In this document: one piece after another, positions 45,955 to 54,678 of the stretch
How positions within the stretch are numbered: position 1 is the stretch's first letter
How the letters are laid out: each line of letters begins with the position of its first letter
Assembly: GCA_965222645.1 (NCBI GenBank)
Contig: OZ244968.1
Span: forward strand, 930,001-994,000
Length of the DNA stretch: 64,000 nucleotides
Source of the DNA: JABDMH01 sp965222645
Lineage (GTDB): Bacteria; Bacteroidota; Bacteroidia; Chitinophagales; Saprospiraceae
Direction: 5' to 3'
The notes under the pieces: generated by a model
Told to the model about the DNA's origin: nothing
The model's input: only the letters and a program-made list of their open reading frames with translations
Databases searched by the model: none
Position numbers and translations under genes: made by a program

Positions 45955-47490
45955 TTACGCAGACTTTAAATTGGGGTATTGGGTCTTGGTTCCGGAAGAA
46001 TAATGCATGATTTCTTCCTCTGAAAACTGATTACGAGATAACCTCGCCGTGATCGTACCGTTACAGAAAACGAGTAACCGGTCGCAAATCCCCAGTAGCT
46101 CCTGAAGGTCTGAAGAAATAAAAATGATCGATGTACCATCCTTTGTGAGATTATTGAGTAGTAGATAAATTTCTGACTTTGTTCCCACATCAATGCCTGC
46201 TGTAGGTTCGTCGACTATTAAAACCTTTGGTTTAAGGAGGAGCCACCTGGCCAAAATTACTTTTTGTTGATTCCCCCCGCTCAGATTCTTTATTTTTTCG
46301 TGGAGATTGGGAGTCTTTATGTTCAACTTATCAATAAAATCCTGTACAAGTGCTAAACGTTTTGCTTCATCGACCTTTTTCCTTGTATTTAAAATTGCAC
46401 ACAGGAGATTATCATGAATATCCATATCCAAAAAAAGACCTAGATCCTTCCTGCTCTCGGGAAGATAATAGATACCTCTTGCAATTGCATCACGGGTACT
46501 ATCTACTGAAATGCGTGATCCATCCAGGCTAACATCACCACTGGATAATCTATCAACACCAAATAGTGTCCGGGCAACCTCTGTACGGCCAGACCCCACC
46601 AATCCGGAAAAACCAAGCACCTCTCCTTCTTTCAAATCAAAGCTCACGTCAGAAAATTGCTTTCCACTTAACTTCCTGACTGACAGTCTCGTTTTCTTTT
46701 CAGATCTGTTGACATAGTCGAATACTTTTATATCCCTACCCACCATAAGGCGAATTATCTCATCTATATTCGTCTTATCTATGTCTAGTGTACCTTGATA
46801 TTTACCATCTTTGAGCACAGTAACACGATCCGCTATTTCAAATAGTTCGGATAATCGGTGTGAAATATAAATAACAGATTTACCCTCGGAAATCATATTC
46901 CCGATAATATTGAAAAGCAACCGTGCGTCTTGCTCCGAAATTGTAGCAGTGGGCTCATCCAGAATTAATACATCAGGATTTCTGGACAGGGCTTTTGCTA
47001 TCTCCACCATTTGCTGTTTTCCAGAGGATAGACGATTCAATTTCTCGCCAGCTTCGATATCTTGCAGTCCTAGTTGGGATAGCAAGCTATTCGTTTGTTG
47101 CGCCAGTTTTTTACGATCAATAAGTCCAAATCTGGTAACAGGTTGGTTTCCGGCAAAAATATTGTCTGCAACAGTTAAACCAGGAATTAAACTTTTTTCC
47201 TGGTATACGATGCCGATTCCCATCGTTTGCGCTTCCTCAGGACTATGGATCCTTACCTTTTCTCCGTTCAACAGGACCTCACCAAAATCCGGCTGTAAAT
47301 TACCCGATAAGAGATTCATCAGGGTTGTCTTACCGGCTCCATTCTCTCCACAGATCGCATGCACTTCTCCGAATCGCAAATCGAAATTCACATTATCCAA
47401 TGCTCTAACACCCGGAAAATATTTGGAGATACCAGATAGCCTCAACCGCAACGATTCTCCAGGAAATTCTTCATCAAACGAGTTCTGCAT
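45955..47490 (-). CDS. RbsA-type sugar ABC transporter ATP-binding protein
   Basis: This 511-residue protein has two fused ATPase domains. The first has a full Walker A (GENGAGKTT), the signature LSSGKQQMVEIAKAL and Walker B (VLILDEPTA). The second has a degenerate Walker A (GLVGSGRTEVA), signature LSGGNQQKVILARWL and Walker B (VLIVDEPTAG). The asymmetric second site is normal for this class. Its ATG lies inside the end of the upstream 622-residue protein gene, a 17-base overlap, tying the importer to the catabolic genes. Confidence 0.95.
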   Translation of the reverse strand: MQNSFDEEFPGESLRLRLSGISKYFPGVRALDNVNFDLRFGEVHAICGENGAGKTTLMNLLSGNLQPDFGEVLLNGEKVRIHSPEEAQTMGIGIVYQEKSLIPGLTVADNIFAGNQPVTRFGLIDRKKLAQQTNSLLSQLGLQDIEAGEKLNRLSSGKQQMVEIAKALSRNPDVLILDEPTATISEQDARLLFNIIGNMISEGKSVIYISHRLSELFEIADRVTVLKDGKYQGTLDIDKTNIDEIIRLMVGRDIKVFDYVNRSEKKTRLSVRKLSGKQFSDVSFDLKEGEVLGFSGLVGSGRTEVARTLFGVDRLSSGDVSLDGSRISVDSTRDAIARGIYYLPESRKDLGLFLDMDIHDNLLCAILNTRKKVDEAKRLALVQDFIDKLNIKTPNLHEKIKNLSGGNQQKVILARWLLLKPKVLIVDEPTAGIDVGTKSEIYLLLNNLTKDGTSIIFISSDLQELLGICDRLLVFCNGTITARLSRNQFSEEEIMHYSSGTKTQYPNLKSA

Positions 47491-49342
47491 AAATAATCGA
47501 TCGCGGTGGAAGATTTAGCGATTTACTCTCCGGACCCGGAACCAGTTTCTGGTGATGGATAAAAAACTCGGGATCAAAATGTGCATCCCCTACTGTAGTT
47601 CCATCTAATAAAGCAATGGATTTTATCTTCCTTGAAGAGAAAAAACTATGTGACTCAATACCCAAATTACAGGCCAGCAAGAAAGTCTGGTTAGGATCGG
47701 AAAATACAAGGCCTTTCACATCAAGCAACTTCGTCGATTTAGAAAAAATTGCTGTTGACCATTTCATACTTTGATTGCGCAGCACTGTGGCAAGGACATG
47801 GTATACCGGAAACAACATACCTCTCTCAGAGGGAAACAAGAGAGGGCTTTGAGGATCATTGTCACCCTGCATCACGCCCTTCCATCCTGTGGTCTCGAAG
47901 TAAGTAATCAAATCTGCACCACCACTGCTGAGAGCGACCAGGCTGCTTAGCGTCCAGGCTGCGCCGTAGATCTGCATCTGTCGTATATCAACAGAATCGG
48001 GAAGGCTATCACCTTCATCCTGCTCATCGGCCTCTGTCGCATTGGGATTGAAACGAGGCAGGAGTGTGATTGGTGATATAAAGATCTCTTTTCCCTGAAA
48101 ATACGCATGAGCACTTTGCACAGTATATTCTTGAGCAATGGCGTTTTCGGTAAGGGAGAGATCATCGAAGGCATGCACTTGAGGATTGACAGAAAAGGCT
48201 ACAAAATCTATTTTATCGATTGATACTCTATTCCGGTTTAGTTCAGTGAAATATGCGGCAGTACCCGCTCCGACTTTCACCTTCCTATTGAGTTTTTTAA
48301 TTTCTGGTTCGACTAGATCTACGAGGCTATCTGGCGTGCATTTATGGTCGTGATGTAAAATGAGTAGATACAATTCTTTATCCTCAGGTAAAAGCTGCAC
48401 CAATTTTTTCAACTTTTGCAAATCCGAAGAAGCATCCTTTGAGAAAAAGATGGACGCAAATAATTTTACACGCAAATTTTCTGCGTCTTGAACCCCCCTA
48501 TTCCAAACAGCCTGCCAATCCTGACCCGCTAAATCCAAATCAAAAGAGTAATGATCGACATTTAAATACTGTAAATATTTTAAATCTGATTCTTGTAGCG
48601 TCTCACTGGATGCTGAAATTCCAATAGACGGTTTTTTTAAATTTTCATCTTTGATACCAAAAAAACCGGTATCGTCCACAAATTCTGCGACTTCGATAAC
48701 TTCGGGAAGTGACAAGGTCACACGTTGCCATACTTTCTCTCCCTTTTGCAACTCAACAGGGAAAGGTTTTGATAAGGGGGTGCAATATGTCTTGTACGAA
48801 TCGTCGGTCCAATTGCGTTGATCTTCCATTTCAAAAACATCGCCCTCAAAATCCAGCTGGGCTACACCCCTTCCATTTTGTGGCCAACGCATTTGTGTAA
48901 TATTAAAGAAAGGCTGATGCGGACTAATGAGCTTAGGAAATACTCCTTCTTTCTCCGAGCCATCAGGATCTACAACAATACATGGGTTGCCGGCATTTTC
49001 CTCTACCGAATGTAGGATACAAAAACCTGTGCGATTCTTGCGAACAACACCTCCGGATAATCCTTCGATTTCAAAAATGACCTCAGAAGTATTTTTGCCT
49101 TGGATTTTCACATTCCAAACAAAGGGGAAATCAGGGCTACTGCAAACCCACTTGTAAGAAATCTCAAAAGAGTCGTCACGCCTGTTCACTACTTCATCTT
49201 CCAACTCTCCGGGCATCGTATCCCAATTATGGTCGCGTAGCGCAAAGTAGATCATCCGGAGTACCTCATGACTTCCATTTTTGATATAACGTAGGAATCC
49301 ACGGTCATACAGCATATGCAATTTGCCTGCTCGTAAATACAC
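47474..49342 (-). CDS. apnL: D-apionate lactonase candidate (ApnL-like)
   Basis: This 622-residue cytoplasmic protein would open D-apionolactone to D-apionate. It has no common domain I can name. The N-terminal half is beta-rich (MIYFALRDHNWDTMPGELED, FEISYKWVC), and the later part reads as a TIM-barrel-like region (VGAGTAAYFTELNRN; FVAFSVNPQVHAFDD; GWKGVMQGDND). The start is a GTG at 49342. The call rests on my memory of the length and the N-terminal ALRDxNWxT pattern of ApnL, plus the flanking apiosidase, ApnO-like and ApsD-like genes. It overlaps the transporter ATPase gene by 17 bases. A glycoside-hydrolase-like role remains possible. Confidence 0.62.
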   Translation of the reverse strand: MYLRAGKLHMLYDRGFLRYIKNGSHEVLRMIYFALRDHNWDTMPGELEDEVVNRRDDSFEISYKWVCSSPDFPFVWNVKIQGKNTSEVIFEIEGLSGGVVRKNRTGFCILHSVEENAGNPCIVVDPDGSEKEGVFPKLISPHQPFFNITQMRWPQNGRGVAQLDFEGDVFEMEDQRNWTDDSYKTYCTPLSKPFPVELQKGEKVWQRVTLSLPEVIEVAEFVDDTGFFGIKDENLKKPSIGISASSETLQESDLKYLQYLNVDHYSFDLDLAGQDWQAVWNRGVQDAENLRVKLFASIFFSKDASSDLQKLKKLVQLLPEDKELYLLILHHDHKCTPDSLVDLVEPEIKKLNRKVKVGAGTAAYFTELNRNRVSIDKIDFVAFSVNPQVHAFDDLSLTENAIAQEYTVQSAHAYFQGKEIFISPITLLPRFNPNATEADEQDEGDSLPDSVDIRQMQIYGAAWTLSSLVALSSGGADLITYFETTGWKGVMQGDNDPQSPLLFPSERGMLFPVYHVLATVLRNQSMKWSTAIFSKSTKLLDVKGLVFSDPNQTFLLACNLGIESHSFFSSRKIKSIALLDGTTVGDAHFDPEFFIHHQKLVPGPESKSLNLPPRSIIYAELV

Positions 49343-49350
49343 TTTACTCG

Positions 49351-50991
49351 TTATTTTTTGATTAAAATTCCAACAAAATCTTGATCCCGCGGTGGCTGGA
49401 TATTGAAAATGTTATTGCTCACATCCTCTCCATTTAACGTGGATCCAGATACCGGATCAAACCATCGCAGACTGTACACCGACATGGATTTATTTCTAAT
49501 CTTTATCCTATTCCCATGGGGAATATAAAACAAAATAGTATCCAGCCGGTCGTCTGCAACAACAGAGACGAAATGATCGAACTGTTTATTACCGGGTTGT
49601 TCTACCAGCAGTTCTAAACGCGGTTTCAATATCCACCAGTCAAACTTCTTAATAAAGCTTGCGAGGTATCCAATTTGCAAACTCCCGGGAAAATCGATGC
49701 TGGTCTTCCAGGTGCTCGGCCCTCGTCCACCGGGATTGCCGTGATTTTCGATTAATTCACCCTCTCTTTGGATCCAGGGCCATATACCATTAGCACCATA
49801 AGTCAGTCCTGAAATGGGCGTAGCAAACAAGCTCCAGTATGACGCATTCCGGACATCTTCTGCCGTAATGACAAAACGAATTTCTTCATAATTGGGCTCA
49901 AGATTCATGATGGGTCTTGGTGGAAGTTTGTCCCATGTCTTTGCCATTGGTCCCTTATTCAACCAGTCGACCGTGCCTTGTCTATTGCTGTGACTACTTT
50001 GGTAGCCCATAATGTCAAGCCAGTGCTCGTCTTTATATTCCTCTCCGATCCACAATCTACCGTGAGGATGCTGGGCTACTAGCCCTGGAGGTCCTTCGTC
50101 AAATACCTCCCTGCCGATCCTCTTCCATCGTTGCTCATACTCTCTCGTATACCTTCCATCTCCGCCAAGGATCCAAATCACTTGATCTCCACCCCACCGT
50201 GCCACCATGTATTTAGCGAGCAAAATGGCTTCATTTTCAGGTAAAAAATATCCTGGGCTGAGATGTCGCCCATCACCTACCGGCAATGCCCATAGTAACA
50301 CCGGAGCGGCAATAAGTCCATGTGCATTTATTCTTTCAATCTTCTTGTCTAATCGCCTGAAAAAAGACGGATTTATCGATATATATCCACTGCCAGAAAA
50401 AGCAACATCTCCGAAACGATCTTTTTCGCAGCCTCGCCATTGTGTTGTCACAAACTGAATCACCGAATAATGGTGATTGACTCGGTGATTTAGGTAGTGT
50501 TCCCATTCTTCATCGGTAGATTTTAAAGCTCCATTCCAGGCCGTGCAGCCCAGGTAAAAAAATGGTAATCCGTCATCATATGAAATATGATAATCGCCCA
50601 AACTGCGTTTAAGAGAACCATGTCGATATATCTCCAAATCACTTGATGTTGGCACACAATTAAATGATCCCCTTTTATCGTGCAGCCCCTTATTTTCCTT
50701 ATCAGATGAATAGGATTGATAACTCCAATCGCCAGTATGATCTGGTGCGAATCTAACTTTGAAATTACTGCCACCATCCCAGAAACCATTGATTTTTATT
50801 TGCCGTCCATCAGGTGAATTAAAGACCACAAAAAAAGAATCCAGATCATAAAGCGGATTATCATAAGATTTCGCGCTTGTAAAATCTATCTGATACTTTG
50901 ACCAGATCTCCACCTGAGAATAAACATAGTTGGATAGTGAACAGACCGAAAGAAAAACGATCGAACGAAAAGTTACCATTTTACTGAACAT
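49351..50991 (-). CDS. GH140-like glycoside hydrolase (probable apiosidase)
   Basis: This 546-residue exported enzyme has a signal peptide (FLSVCSLSNYVYSQ). It has an N-terminal DUF5060 beta domain (residues 28-110), a DUF4038 TIM barrel (about 120-440) and a C-terminal collagen-binding-like domain (VYSLRWFDPVSGSTL). Likely catalytic acids are D278 in WILGGDGRY and E365 in MNLEPNYEE, positions matching the pattern of the family that includes the RG-II apiosidase of Bacteroides. It shares one base with the ApnO-like gene (TAATG). It would release D-apiose in the periplasm for the importer encoded downstream. Release of another sugar cannot be ruled out. Confidence 0.78.
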   Translation of the reverse strand: MFSKMVTFRSIVFLSVCSLSNYVYSQVEIWSKYQIDFTSAKSYDNPLYDLDSFFVVFNSPDGRQIKINGFWDGGSNFKVRFAPDHTGDWSYQSYSSDKENKGLHDKRGSFNCVPTSSDLEIYRHGSLKRSLGDYHISYDDGLPFFYLGCTAWNGALKSTDEEWEHYLNHRVNHHYSVIQFVTTQWRGCEKDRFGDVAFSGSGYISINPSFFRRLDKKIERINAHGLIAAPVLLWALPVGDGRHLSPGYFLPENEAILLAKYMVARWGGDQVIWILGGDGRYTREYEQRWKRIGREVFDEGPPGLVAQHPHGRLWIGEEYKDEHWLDIMGYQSSHSNRQGTVDWLNKGPMAKTWDKLPPRPIMNLEPNYEEIRFVITAEDVRNASYWSLFATPISGLTYGANGIWPWIQREGELIENHGNPGGRGPSTWKTSIDFPGSLQIGYLASFIKKFDWWILKPRLELLVEQPGNKQFDHFVSVVADDRLDTILFYIPHGNRIKIRNKSMSVYSLRWFDPVSGSTLNGEDVSNNIFNIQPPRDQDFVGILIKK

Positions 50992-51818
50992 TAGGTAATG
51001 GCTAAGATCTGTTTTTTTACATTTTCTGGTTCAAAAATCTCCTTCCAGCTGTCCTTGAAAATTAATGGTTTACCAATCTCGATGGCTTTCAATGCAGCAT
51101 CAGAAAATTTTCCGCCCGGTAATTGACCAAAAAGTAGAGCCAGCTCGATATTTATATGACCCAAGAAAAAATCGTACGCTGCCTGCTTGGGTACTCCGAG
51201 CTCCACGACCCTGTCTACTGCTTCTTTCATTACAGAGATCACTGCGGCACCAAAGGTCTCGGAAAGAGTTGGTTCTAAAATTCCCATTTGCTCGATCGTA
51301 ATTCTATGTGAATCTGTAACAGGAGCATAAATCGTACGCGCTAATTTCTCGCCCTTATCGTATTCACTCTCCAGACCCTGGATCAATGCACAAACAATCA
51401 CCTGTTTGGCCGCAATGCCGCCGAAGTAATCGAAATGAGCTTGCTGATCGGCTTCCCAGTTGAAAACGCTGGGATGGGAAGGGTGTGAGGTAAAATAGGA
51501 AATATCTTCCCTCTTATGGAGATGACCTGCCAAAGGCGCAGCAGGATCGAGTGTCACTCCCATTGCATTGGGTTTCATCATTGGAACCAAATCTTGAGTT
51601 ACGTGGCCAATGACTACATCCGGCACCGCGAATATCACATAGTCTGCTGAAGGAACAACCTCTTCCGGCTCTGACGCAAAGACACCGCGCTCTTCCATAC
51701 GTGCAAGACCCTCCTCATTGATCTCCAAATAGGATACCTCGTATTGCGAATTTTTCAAGTTATCCGTGAGCCGACAGCCCATTTTACCACCCGCACCGGC
51801 CAACACTACTTTTTCCAT
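50991..51818 (-). CDS. apnO: D-apionate oxidoisomerase candidate (ApnO-like dehydrogenase)
   Basis: This 275-residue NAD-binding protein starts with KVVLAGAGGKMGCRLTDNL, a Rossmann motif. The second half is the helical domain of the phosphogluconate-dehydrogenase type (LEPTLSETFGAAVISVMKEA; GVPKQAAYDFFLGHINIELA). ApnO converts D-apionate to 3-oxo-isoapionate by linked oxidation and isomerisation. This assignment follows from the family match and from the kinase and RuBisCO-like genes next to it. It begins after a 248-base gap from the kinase gene, so a separate promoter is possible. Confidence 0.75.
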   Translation of the reverse strand: MEKVVLAGAGGKMGCRLTDNLKNSQYEVSYLEINEEGLARMEERGVFASEPEEVVPSADYVIFAVPDVVIGHVTQDLVPMMKPNAMGVTLDPAAPLAGHLHKREDISYFTSHPSHPSVFNWEADQQAHFDYFGGIAAKQVIVCALIQGLESEYDKGEKLARTIYAPVTDSHRITIEQMGILEPTLSETFGAAVISVMKEAVDRVVELGVPKQAAYDFFLGHINIELALLFGQLPGGKFSDAALKAIEIGKPLIFKDSWKEIFEPENVKKQILAIT

Positions 51819-52066
51819 TCATTGACTATTTAAAAAAATGAACAATACTCCGAAAAGGTTGCCAATCAATAATGGCTATCCCTGTGATCCTTTCTTTTTC
51901 TCGATCATCTGATACAGGCATCACCCCACCTCAGCTAAAGAAAAATCTCACATGCCTGTTCAAATTGTTTGATAGCAACTCCAAAAACTTGGTTATTTTG
52001 TAAAATTGGCACTTTCTGGAGTGGACTCAAAATCAAATCTAAAAAATCCACTAAGAAAACGCCTCT
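51819..52066 (-). promoter_or_regulatory. Intergenic gap that may hold an internal promoter of the apiose locus
   Basis: The only sizeable gap inside the locus. On the minus strand TAGATTTG at 52034-52041 matches the -7 box TAnnTTTG, which would give a leader of about 210 bases to the ApnO-like gene. No -33 element was found at the right distance, so the call is weak. Confidence 0.25.
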
Positions 52067-53422
52067 TCACGCCGAAATTACTTCCTCTGATCCGTCGCGG
52101 AGTCTCACAAAGTAATCATCACGACCATTCTGCCCCCCCTTGAGGGCAATTTCTAAACCATTGTAATCAGCATTATCAGAATGAGCAATACACAGTGGTG
52201 CTCCCGGGGCAATAGGCACCATCGTTTCCAAAGCCCGAATCCCCAATGCTCTTGCTACATAACCAGAGGTGTCACCACCGGCAATTGATGTCCTGATCTT
52301 ACCTGCTCGTGCTAAAATCCGAGCAACGACAGACCCAATGGATTTGACTATTTTCTTTTGGTCTCTATGTGATAAATCATTCATTCGATCATCAGCACTT
52401 AGAGCTGTACATAAGATTACTGATTTTCCATCTCCAAGTAAACCAATCACTTCCTCAATCAAAATCTCAGTTGTTGCTTCAAAATCCCGGATTAGCCCGG
52501 AGACATCTACTTCGATTCCCAAAAATCCTTTTTTCATCGCATATCTTATTTGTCGTCCCGTAATCAGTGAACAGCTACCTGAAGCCACAAATACCCGGTC
52601 AGTCCTGGGATGACTGGGCTTTGTCTGATCTATGGTCAGTTGATTAATGCTTTCCAGATACCTGGCCAGGCCGTAAGAAAATCCAGACGAGCCGACTACA
52701 AGTTGTGTCGTACCATTCCATTTTTTCCATATTTGTCCACCGATTGTGATGAGGTCGGCATTAGAGATCGTATCGTAGGAAACAAACCGGATCCCTTCGT
52801 CCTCCTTTGATGGGTCCTTGTCACTTTGATCTTTCAGCTGCAGACAATTGATCGACTGTATTTTCCGATTGGTCTGTCTACCCAGGTGCACTCCGATATC
52901 GGACTCCTTCATTGGAGTGACCGGATGTACCGACATAACCGGGTGCCGATCCAATCTATATGTCACGTCATCCAGTCTTGCAAATAAATTATTGAATACT
53001 ACAAACCGATTTAAAAAAGGTGCACCCAAAATCAAGGGAATCTCTTTTGTAGGAAAATATTTAAGTGCAATTTCAGATGCAACACCAATATTCCCCACCT
53101 CTGGTGAAGAGTCTAAGGTAGAGCAGATTTTATAATGAAAATAATCGGTGGGAATCGCAGATAAGTGCTTAAAAATCGGATCCAGTTCCTCTTTCATTTC
53201 ATTTGGTGATAGACTTCTGGCAATTCCTGCTACTCCAAAAGCTCGTAATTTTTTTCCTCCTACCCCAACCTTCAACTTAATATTTTTGACATCGCTGTAT
53301 GATGGTTTCTCCAGGAAAAGTATTGTGGGAATACCATTGAGGGCAAGAGTCTCCATGACATCTGTAGATCCCGTAAAATCATCGCCATAAAAACACAATA
53401 AAATTTCGTTACGCTCTTTCAT
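52067..53422 (-). CDS. oiaK: 3-oxo-isoapionate kinase candidate (DUF1537 family, OiaK-like)
   Basis: This 451-residue kinase belongs to the four-carbon-acid-sugar kinase family. The N-terminal domain starts with LLCFYGDDFTGSTDVME, and the C-terminal nucleotide-binding domain has VASGSCSLITGRQIRYAM, TSIAGGDTSGYVARALG and VPIAPGAPLCIA. OiaK phosphorylates 3-oxo-isoapionate to its 4-phosphate, the substrate for the RuBisCO-like protein encoded upstream. Its ATG overlaps that gene's stop by four bases. DUF1537 kinases also act on threonate-type acids, but the neighbours favour the apionate pathway. Confidence 0.8.
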   Translation of the reverse strand: MKERNEILLCFYGDDFTGSTDVMETLALNGIPTILFLEKPSYSDVKNIKLKVGVGGKKLRAFGVAGIARSLSPNEMKEELDPIFKHLSAIPTDYFHYKICSTLDSSPEVGNIGVASEIALKYFPTKEIPLILGAPFLNRFVVFNNLFARLDDVTYRLDRHPVMSVHPVTPMKESDIGVHLGRQTNRKIQSINCLQLKDQSDKDPSKEDEGIRFVSYDTISNADLITIGGQIWKKWNGTTQLVVGSSGFSYGLARYLESINQLTIDQTKPSHPRTDRVFVASGSCSLITGRQIRYAMKKGFLGIEVDVSGLIRDFEATTEILIEEVIGLLGDGKSVILCTALSADDRMNDLSHRDQKKIVKSIGSVVARILARAGKIRTSIAGGDTSGYVARALGIRALETMVPIAPGAPLCIAHSDNADYNGLEIALKGGQNGRDDYFVRLRDGSEEVISA

Positions 53423-54678
53423 TTTGCCTTTTTCTCAAAAAATCTCAACGCACTTGCCAACTCCATGTGTGTATCTGCATACTCCTCCAGGGAAACTCCT
53501 GTTAGGGCTGCCTCCCAACCCTGTCGTATACTCTTGACACCGGCAGCGATACCATCAGGATGCGATACAATTCCGCCGCCACAGAGATACATCAAATCTG
53601 TATTACGAATTGCTTTATAAGTGTCTACGGTCTGGCCAGCCCATTGACCGGAAGAAAGCACCGGCATCGGGCAGGTCAGGTTATGGAATTCGGATTGGCA
53701 TTCTCCAATTGAACTGATGACTACAGAATCTGACTCGCAAAATTTATTTCGAAGACCGTTTGTATGCATGTGATCCACTCCTGCAAGCCGCCAAAACTTT
53801 TGGTATGCTGCGAATGCAATGCCCAGTACGGGAGACCGAGAGTAAATTCCCCACCCACAGCGATGTCCGTGTACTGGTAACTGACTGTGTCTGACCACTT
53901 CGCGTACACCAGCTATCCCAACTGCATTTATATTAACCATTATACACGTGCCCCCACTCGCCAGTACGTAGTCGTGCTTCTTCTTCATGCCATCAATATC
54001 ATCGGTCACGTTAAAAGCATACATCGGCTTTCTGTTTTCCCGACTTGCATACTGGTCAATGACATTCATGATTTTGGTCACCCGCTTGTGAAAGGGACTA
54101 TGAGGAGAATCACACTGGAGTTCATCATCTTTTAGAAAGTCAAGACCTGCCCGGATCATAATTTTAGTCTGATCTGCTGCTTTTTCCGGAGATAAACCCA
54201 CACTCGGCTTAATAATTGTCCCAATGATAGGCCGATTATATACCCCTGAGAGATTTCTTGTACCGCCAATGCCAAATTTGGGTCCTTGATATCTCTCAAC
54301 AAATAGATGTGGAACATGAAAATCCAGTAATTTAAGTCCTGAAAAAGGAGCTAATTCAAATAAATTTCCAGCCAAAGTGGAGAATAGAGCAGTCAGATTG
54401 GAACCAATATTTTCGTAAGGCCAGCTTATTGTCACTTCCGCTCTTGTGACAGGAGCATTATGAATTGCCCGGGCTCCGGGAAGTGTAGGTCCCGGAACCT
54501 CCCCTAGGGTATTTATCCCTTCAATCTGTGCCGCATGTTTTCTGCGGAGCTCATCTGTCTCTCCGGGTGTTCGTACAAATGTGCCACATGATTGTTCACC
54601 TGCTAAAATCATTGCCGCCTCTTCGGGATCGTAAGCGGTTTCAATCAAATAGGTCGCTGTAATTCTTTCGGGATTCAT
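53419..54678 (-). CDS. RuBisCO-like protein (OiaT/OiaX-type, 3-oxo-isoapionate-4-phosphate)
   Basis: This 419-residue form IV RuBisCO-like protein has the core motif GTIIKPSVGLSPEKAA, with K157 kept (equivalent of K175) but serine at 159 in place of the second lysine. The metal triad motif LDFLKDDE gives K183 for carbamylation and D185/E186. Other landmarks are VHGHRCGWG, HMHTNGLRNKF and YLCGGGIVSHPDGIAAG. Two known RLP activities on 3-oxo-isoapionate 4-phosphate are decarboxylation and transcarboxylation/hydrolysis. I cannot tell which applies here. It overlaps both neighbours by four bases, in an OiaC-RLP-OiaK run. Confidence 0.88.
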   Translation of the reverse strand: MNPERITATYLIETAYDPEEAAMILAGEQSCGTFVRTPGETDELRRKHAAQIEGINTLGEVPGPTLPGARAIHNAPVTRAEVTISWPYENIGSNLTALFSTLAGNLFELAPFSGLKLLDFHVPHLFVERYQGPKFGIGGTRNLSGVYNRPIIGTIIKPSVGLSPEKAADQTKIMIRAGLDFLKDDELQCDSPHSPFHKRVTKIMNVIDQYASRENRKPMYAFNVTDDIDGMKKKHDYVLASGGTCIMVNINAVGIAGVREVVRHSQLPVHGHRCGWGIYSRSPVLGIAFAAYQKFWRLAGVDHMHTNGLRNKFCESDSVVISSIGECQSEFHNLTCPMPVLSSGQWAGQTVDTYKAIRNTDLMYLCGGGIVSHPDGIAAGVKSIRQGWEAALTGVSLEEYADTHMELASALRFFEKKAK

